DNA of 64,000 bases from Lantana camara. Its lineage: Eukaryota > Streptophyta > Magnoliopsida > Lamiales > Verbenaceae. A program made the translations under genes and the position numbers. Position 1 is the first letter of the stretch, and every line of letters starts with the position of its first letter. The notes beneath the pieces are model-generated. The model made no database searches and was not told the origin of the DNA. It worked only from the letters and a program-made list of their open reading frames with translations. The stretch is from contig CM074863.1 in NCBI GenBank assembly GCA_037501455.1, positions 57,269,501 through 57,333,500 on the forward strand. The letters are read 5' to 3'. Positions 57,628 to 64,000 of this stretch are shown piece by piece.

Positions 57628-59696
57628 TGTGACACCCTGATAACTGAAAAAGTAAGATAAAGATAAATTGGGAAAAATATCACGTCATAACATGCATACA
57701 TATTATTTGGCATATTAACTGTGCAATTTACTTTTTTATTTATAATGTTACTTGATTCAATTATATTTATAAAATAATTACATATTTATTTGCCAAAAAT
57801 GTTTATATGTGAATTTAGATTTTATAATTACTAATTTTGAATAGACAAAAATATTCACATTATAGTAAACAAGCTTTCAATTAAAATATTTTAATAACTT
57901 AAAATAATCATATGTATGTTCGAAACTTAAGACTGAATATTAATAATTCCTAAAAGTCCAATATTCATTAAATTGCTCACGAATAGTTGTATGATGTGCA
58001 ACTATTTGCTGCATAACTATGATTAATATTTTATTATATAGGTTAGAAAAATATTATTCTCTTACTTAGTTCTGAAGATATAAATATATCTACCATTTTA
58101 TTAAACAATTACCACAAACATTTTTCATGTTGAGCCACGTCAATTTTGGCATGAATCAGCATTCTTGAGAAAACAAATATAATTCAACTATCTTTACCTT
58201 TTCATTCATTCTAACTCTTCCTTTCAGTTTGGGACAAACAAGAAGGTACGGTTTCTTCCATGATTATCCAATAAAATTGTTACCAAATGAATTGTTTAGT
58301 GATTCATCTTCTTTTCTAATTTTGTTGTGATTCAGCATTGAATATGTTCTTATAATCATTATTTTTAATTTCAAGTACACCCAAGCCCATTAATTGACTG
58401 TACACACAAGTCTTGAAGCACGTACATGTATATATATATATTATGAATCACAATCAAATATTAGATTTAAATAATTATTTGGTTTAATTAATTTTATCAT
58501 TGAAATTATGTTTTTTTTTTATTTTATTTCACATATTAATTGTAGTGGGTTTAGATCTAATAGTACTAAATGTGTTCTTGATATCTGAATATCAATTAAT
58601 TGTCGATTGCGGTAGATCAGCCTTTAATTATAATTTAATTAGAGTTTGTAATTAGTTGATTAAGCCCTAAATTAGACTATTCCTATTGAACATAGCTTTT
58701 ATAATACTAGTGTGTGCGTAGTGTGACCTTATACTTTAAAAATGGTTGATGATTTTTAATTTAAAAGCAAAGAATATATTCTGTTCTTGTTGGCATGCTA
58801 AAACATAAAAGTGGACTCAATTATTCCATATTAGGTACCTTATAATAATTGATAACCCAATTTGTTATGCTAAAATTTAAGAGCAGAATGTCATGTATGT
58901 AATATTTGATTGATTTTGTCCAACAAGCACATTCTAACATTTAAAGAAGTTATATCTTGTAAACCAGAAAATAAATTTCCATTATAACCGTATGCTGTAG
59001 GATAAAATAAAATACTTTGTACCTTTTTTTTTAATAAGAAAGGTCCGAAATTATGATTTAGGTGATTGATTTGCAATTTTGTTGACTTAGTGCATATGTG
59101 TATGTAACGTGCATTTGTTTAACTGGTTTTCAAACTTATTTATTTTACTCAGAATATTAAGGTCATATTGGAATTTTTAGATTTAGCACATTTTGACCTA
59201 GAGTCGTGTTTGTCCTTTTGTCAGGAGAACTAGGACCAGCTGCAAATCGATACGGTGAGAGAACTTTACCCTTTAAAACTGAAATACGTATATCTATATT
59301 ATTATACCAGCCTTCGTAAGACCTTTATTTGACGATTTCGATTTATATTCCTTTCATGTTATACCTATGTATGTAAATAGTTGTTTAATAATTATTAGTT
59401 TTAAGACAAATGATTTCTTACCTATAAGTACTGCATCAAATCTTTCGTTTAGTTTGAAAAGAATCTACCATTCTTGTTAACGAGCTATTCTGTTCTATTA
59501 CTGTTTGATTGCACTCGTGGGGACGCCCACGGGGTAGTTCCGGGCCACGGGGTTGCTCTCAACATCAGATCGGCTGGGCGGTATCGGGCCATGGTCGTAG
59601 CTGTGCGAGGTAACACCCACATGTTGACGCTACCATTCAGAGATTCGGAGATGGTCTCGAGTGACTAGCCGAAGAGATGATCTCACGGGCACGTGG
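57628..59696 (+). repeat. LTR I, copy 2, cut by LTR D2
   Basis: Collinear with 19276-21392 at high identity, with a shorter AT microsatellite and small indels. Donor AAG/GTACGG, the GTCAG acceptor and CG/GTGAGAG are conserved. The right end is again hidden by D. Confidence 0.65.
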
Positions 59697-62600
59697 GGTA
59701 ACACCCCGGAGCGAACGGTGCCACATCCTCCGCACTAAGGTCTAACACGATTAAAAAAATGGGGAGTTCGCACCCGTATCAAACCATAGCGAACGAGAGG
59801 CACACAAAACACACACCCTCGCTAGGCGGCCTAGACCCTCAAGAACTGCGCAATTTAAAATCAGAGTAGCGGAAGCAATTCACCAACATACATAAATCCC
59901 AAGATCATCACATATATATATATCAAAAATGGGGGAGGGTCAAGTATCCAAGCTACCAAACTAGATCATATACAAATGTACAATGCCATCACAGCCAAAA
60001 TAGCATAAGTGTATTCAGAATACAAAATCCAGAAATACATAAGCAAAAGAAGGGTAAACTACTACGATGCATGCGGACTCAAGCTATACCACAAGTAACC
60101 CAACAGACACTTGCCGCCTAGCTTGACTCGGGAGAACCTGCAAACTCAAAAGAAAAGGAAAAAGGGAAAACAACAATGAGGGTTAGTCCCAGTGACTAGT
60201 GAGGGGGCTAACTCACGCACCCGATATACATATAGAGCAAAGCAATTAAGCAAAACGAAAGGATCTGTGGACCGTGAGTGGTTTTTGCAAGCCAAAGGTT
60301 TTCCCGTGATATAGGTATACATAAGGGTAAAGAAAAGGTAAAAAGGCCAAAAGCCAAATCCCAAGTTTTAGGAAATTAAGAATCCACTCTCCTTCCATAA
60401 ATCATACAAAACTAAACCAACTCGGCGAGTACGAGTCACACATCCCAACTTCCACACACACGAAGAACTTAACAAAGCAAAACAAATCATAATCCATCCC
60501 CAACACCGGTTGATAGAAGGGTTGATCGGCCCTAACTATCCAAATACACAGACGAGACAAGGTTTAATCACGACCTTGAAACCTTCGACGGTTGCCTCCG
60601 CCGGCTCAAGAGAAACACCCTTCGTCGATCCTCCCAAGGTTGGGGTGAGACTCTCAAACGGAGGTGTTGATGGAAGAGCTCGGCGACCCCTCGGCCGTCC
60701 TGAGATTACCATACCACACTCCGGGGCCCAACCAGATCACGAAAATCACACATACATAATGCAATGCTTATCTTTCAAAGCCACATCTCGCTTACACACA
60801 CACACTTGCACAAAGCTAAACTTTTCAAACAAAGGCAAAGTAGCTTATATATTTGTACAAAGCGTTTTCCAACTCTTATAACAAATGGGACAATCCCGCA
60901 ACATATGTATCATACACATATTTACCATATATTATACGTATTCGCATGCGAGGCTTCAAACCAAATAGGGTCATAGGTCAAATAGCTAAGAGAACAAAAA
61001 CCTCACCTTGTGAACGCGCGTAATGGAGACAAAAGGGGAAACCGGACACCTAGGGAGCAAGCTCGTCCTCAACAGGAAGATCCTCTGAACAAGACAAACA
61101 ACAAGGAACTCTCTAAGACTCAATATGAACCACATTGATGCTCGGTACATGCATATGTATGCTTATGATGCAAATGATATGAAATGACTCCACATTTATG
61201 CCATTTACGAGCATACAATGCACATAAGAACATATATCATAAACGAGGACGTAAATCAAGTCACAAATTCATAACGTAAGGCTTAACACATAATATAACA
61301 AGTTAATCATGCGTACACATCATAAATGAGGCAAGAAAGATCAACAAGAAGCAACGAAACGACGAAAGAAACTCCTCCCGGCCGTCACCCACTAAGTGGA
61401 CACGACCATGTCCAAAACGTACAGGAATCGGACACGGCCGTGTCCGATTTAATTAAAATCAGGACCCAAAGTCGAGAGCTTGACACGGCCGTGTCCATTT
61501 CCAGTTATATCCTGACACGGCCGTGTCATACGTTCGGCCTGAAAAAAAAATAACGCAGCAACATCCGAATTTGAAGGCAAAAACAGGGGATTTCGGTTCT
61601 TGGCTCTTAGGAGTCTCTTATGCCATTCAAAATAAATAAACCAAGCATGGAAATAACACTAAGCCACCATAAATTCATTCCATAAAAGAAGAAACAAGTT
61701 CAGCCACCAAATTTGCAAGAATCAAAGCAAGAAAAGGGGAAGAAATGCATCAAGCTCTATCTCCAAAATCTCAAGAATTCATTAAAGGCCAATTAATCAT
61801 ACTCCAACTACAATGAAAGGAGAAGTAATAAATGCCAAGGATCAAGTCATAGAAGAAATATATCATCACCCAATCTCAAGGAAACATGAAAGGAGCAAGA
61901 ATCAACAAATTCTTCTATTCAACACCCTAGCCATATCTCTTCAATCCACCAAGGAAATCAACTCAAGAGTACATAAAAGAGAGAAGAGAGAGTGTAGATT
62001 ACAATCATAAACTTACCTTTCAAATTTGAGAAGCTTTGGTTGTGATTTGAGCTCAAAATCAAGGAAATGGCCAAAGCGGGTTTTTCTTCTCTTCCTTCCT
62101 TGCTAGAGCTGATCGATGTCTTGTGGGAGGGAGAGAATGGATCGGTTTTTGGGGGTTTAAGGGCTGAGGGAGTGTGTTAACACAAGCTACAAGTCAAGTT
62201 TAAGGGTTAGTTAAGTTTAAATGGGGTCCACAAGGCAATACTAGGTCAAAAGATAGCTCTCAAGCGTAAGGGGCTTGTTTCGGTTGAAATTCGAAGGTCT
62301 TAATGAACTTGGAAAAATCTGAGGCTTTTCCCATTGAACCCAAATCGTCGAAATGAGTTCAACGGAGGTGATGGAATTCAAATCCGAATTGCCGAGCACA
62401 AGATACGCGTCCCGGAACCCAAGGTGCGCTAAATGCTCTTTAGCCTCCTTTAGGTCCCGTCTCCAAAACGAACCCAAAAAGGCTAGCAAAGCAAATACCA
62501 AAACATAAAATGAGCACATAAACAAGTCCATAAAGCATATAATTAACTAATATCATGAATTCACGGAAAACAGGGTTAAATTCGAATCCAAAACAAACAA

Positions 62601-62778
62601 AATACGAAGCAAAGAAAGTTAAACGTTCAAGTTAAACAAATTCATACCAAGGCAATTAAGTTCAAATAACTTCAATTAGTCCACATTAGCAATTAAATAT
62701 CAAGTAATCACCTAAGAGAATTAATTAAATAGCGCACATAATCGGTTACCTGAGAGTCTGATCAGTCGGGATGTTACA
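59697..62778 (-). repeat. 3' LTR of Tekay-like element D (D2)
   Basis: About 3.08 kb. On the left it reads GGTAACACCCCGGAGCG (first base T changed to G relative to D1) and ends GATGTTACA, followed by a polypurine tract and pol C-terminus on the minus strand, so it is the 3' LTR. Leader signals: first donor GAAAG/GTAAGTTTATG at 62016, acceptor TCTTGTTCAG, exon 2 61084-61007 (78 nt), donor CAAG/GTGAGGTT, third acceptor GAGTTTGCAG before 60137. Conserved upstream block at 62361-62395. Confidence 0.88.
61398..61526. repeat. Palindrome array in D2 (CACGGCCGTG type)
   Basis: Four units: GGACACGACCATGTCC (decayed) at 61398, GGACACGGCCGTGTCC at 61430, then units at 61482 and 61513. Confidence 0.9.
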
Positions 62779-62795
62779 AACCTCCCTATTTCAAA
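62779..62795 (-). promoter_or_regulatory. Polypurine tract of D
   Basis: On the minus strand GAAATAGGGAGGTTTG runs directly into the LTR start TGTAACATCCC. This is the expected site for plus-strand priming. Confidence 0.7.
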
Positions 62796-64000
62796 AGGAC
62801 CTGTCCTCAGGTCCTTGGCGAGGTCTTGAAAAGTTCCGGATACAACTGCTTCATCTTATCCTCGGTCTCCCAAATGGCTTCCTCGGATTCCTGATCCCAC
62901 CACAAAACCTTCACAAGAGGGATTTGTCTATTTCTCAACTCTTGCATCTTCCGATCCAACACCTTAACTGGATAATTCTGAAAAGTCAAATCCGGCTCCA
63001 ACTGAACTTTCTCAACTGGGAGAATAGAAGACTCATGGGGATAATGTTTCCGAAGCTACGAGATATGAAACACATTGTGAATCCCGGTCAAGCTCGGTGG
63101 TAAATCAAGTCTGTAATCTACTTCCCCAACTCGATCAAGGATCTCAAAGGGGCCTAAGTAGCGAGGATTAAGTTTCCCGCCTTTACCAATCCGAGCATAC
63201 CCTTTTCTAGGAGATGCCTTTAAAAAGACCTTATCTCCTTTCTCAAACTCTAAGGGTCATCTTCTCCTATCTGCATAACTTTTCTGCCGGTCTTGTGCCA
63301 CTTTCAACCTCTGCCGAATCACTTTCACCCTCTCGATGGTATCCTGAATCTCCTGGGGTTTCTTAGCTCTTTCGAGCTTTCCATCTTTAGTCCATCTCCA
63401 CTCGTCAATATCCCAAAAGAGAGGGGATCGACATTTCCTTCCATACGGTGCTATGCCAATTGAAGACTGGAAGCTGTTATTGTAGGTATGCTCAATCAAA
63501 TCCAACTGTTCATCCCACGAATCCTTATAATCTAAGGCACAAGCACGAAGCATGTCCTCGAGATACCTTATTAGCCTTTCAGACTGGCTATCCGTCTGTG
63601 GGTGAAATGTAGTACTAAATTGAAGCTTCGTCCCCAAACACTTCTGTAATTCCTGCCAAAAACTGGATGTGAACCGCGGATCCCTATCTGAAATAATACT
63701 GACCGGGGTACCATGCAATCTAACAATCTCTTTCCGATATAACCGGGCCAACTTAGGAACCTTATCGGACATCTTTACCTTAAGAAAATGCGCCGACTTC
63801 GTCAACCGATCAATAATCACCCAAATTCCATCGGAACCACCTTTGGTCCTTTGCAAGCCGGACACGAAGTCCATTGCCACTTGCTCCCACTTCCACTCGG
63901 GAATTGGAAGTGGTTGGAGAGTTCCTCCCGGTTTCTGGTGCTCTGCTTTCACCACTTGACATGTTTGACATCTTCTAACATAGTTAGCAACGTCTCTCTT
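62796..64000 (-). pseudogene. D pol: integrase core to chromodomain, partial
   Basis: Minus strand, entering from beyond the window. Integrase: CQTCQ-type zinc Cys pair at the right edge, DDE core with MDFVSGLQ, SDRDPRF and DSQSERL, then SPLFWDI and KSYADRRR, followed by an in-frame TGA near 63257. Beyond it come the GPF box ([18 protein letters not shown]), HNVFHIS with a TAG in place of Met near 63058, and a chromodomain-type tail (VLWWDQESEEAIWE, ending PELFKTSPRT). Four residues (EALY, present in H) are missing before GRKCRSP, an in-frame 12-base loss. It shows what was deleted from H. Confidence 0.9.

Overview
This window is plant nuclear DNA made almost entirely of nested LTR retrotransposons plus one L1-type LINE. 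I found no host gene, rRNA, tRNA gene or CRISPR array. The evidence is Ty3-type polyproteins with plant-style initiator-Met tRNA primer sites, LTRs of about 3 kb typical of chromoviruses (the Tekay/Del type), plant-type LINE ORF2 domains, AT-rich spacers and 5-bp target duplications around TG...CA elements. I use the letters B to K as local family names.

Layout. 1-9343: tail of a Copia-like LTR (K), then a LINE split by a solo LTR (B, 1372-6979) that itself holds a Copia-like solo LTR (3432-5257). 9641-11040: partial LTR C. 11041-19275: decayed Ty3 element E1, split by solo LTR J (14270-17867). 19276-23252: LTR I cut by LTR D1. 23253-25734: scrambled junction, K LTR, second LINE 5' part, start of B. 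25735-28964: LTR F with a collapsed interior. 28965-34937: LTR G with a primer site and a non-coding interior. 34938-39355: second LINE/B/F scrap, then C2 and E2. 39350-52464: second B and LINE copy, in which a nearly complete Tekay-like element H (41357-51298, minus) has inserted. 52465-59696: C3, E3, I2. 59697-64000: LTR D2 and the pol end of its element, minus strand, running off the window.

The same blocks recur: K-LINE-B twice, C-E three times, I-D twice. Copies share inactivating stop codons and deletions but differ in later insertions, so several empty sites lie beside filled ones and the order of events can be read from this window alone. The joins between blocks have microhomology or short templated filler, and one sequence in LTR C is used at three joins.

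The most interesting signal is in the long LTRs. At least six diverged families (B, C, D, F, H/J and, partly, G and I) carry the same arrangement in the leader: a splice donor of GTAAGT type, a small exon of about 71-82 nt, a second donor (AAG/GTGAGG type) and a third acceptor just before a conserved GCTAGGCGG box. In B, D, G, H and J the first putative intron holds an array of GC-rich palindromes that share the core CGGCCG but have family-specific arms. This looks like an undescribed shared leader architecture. It is inferred from sequence only and needs RNA evidence.
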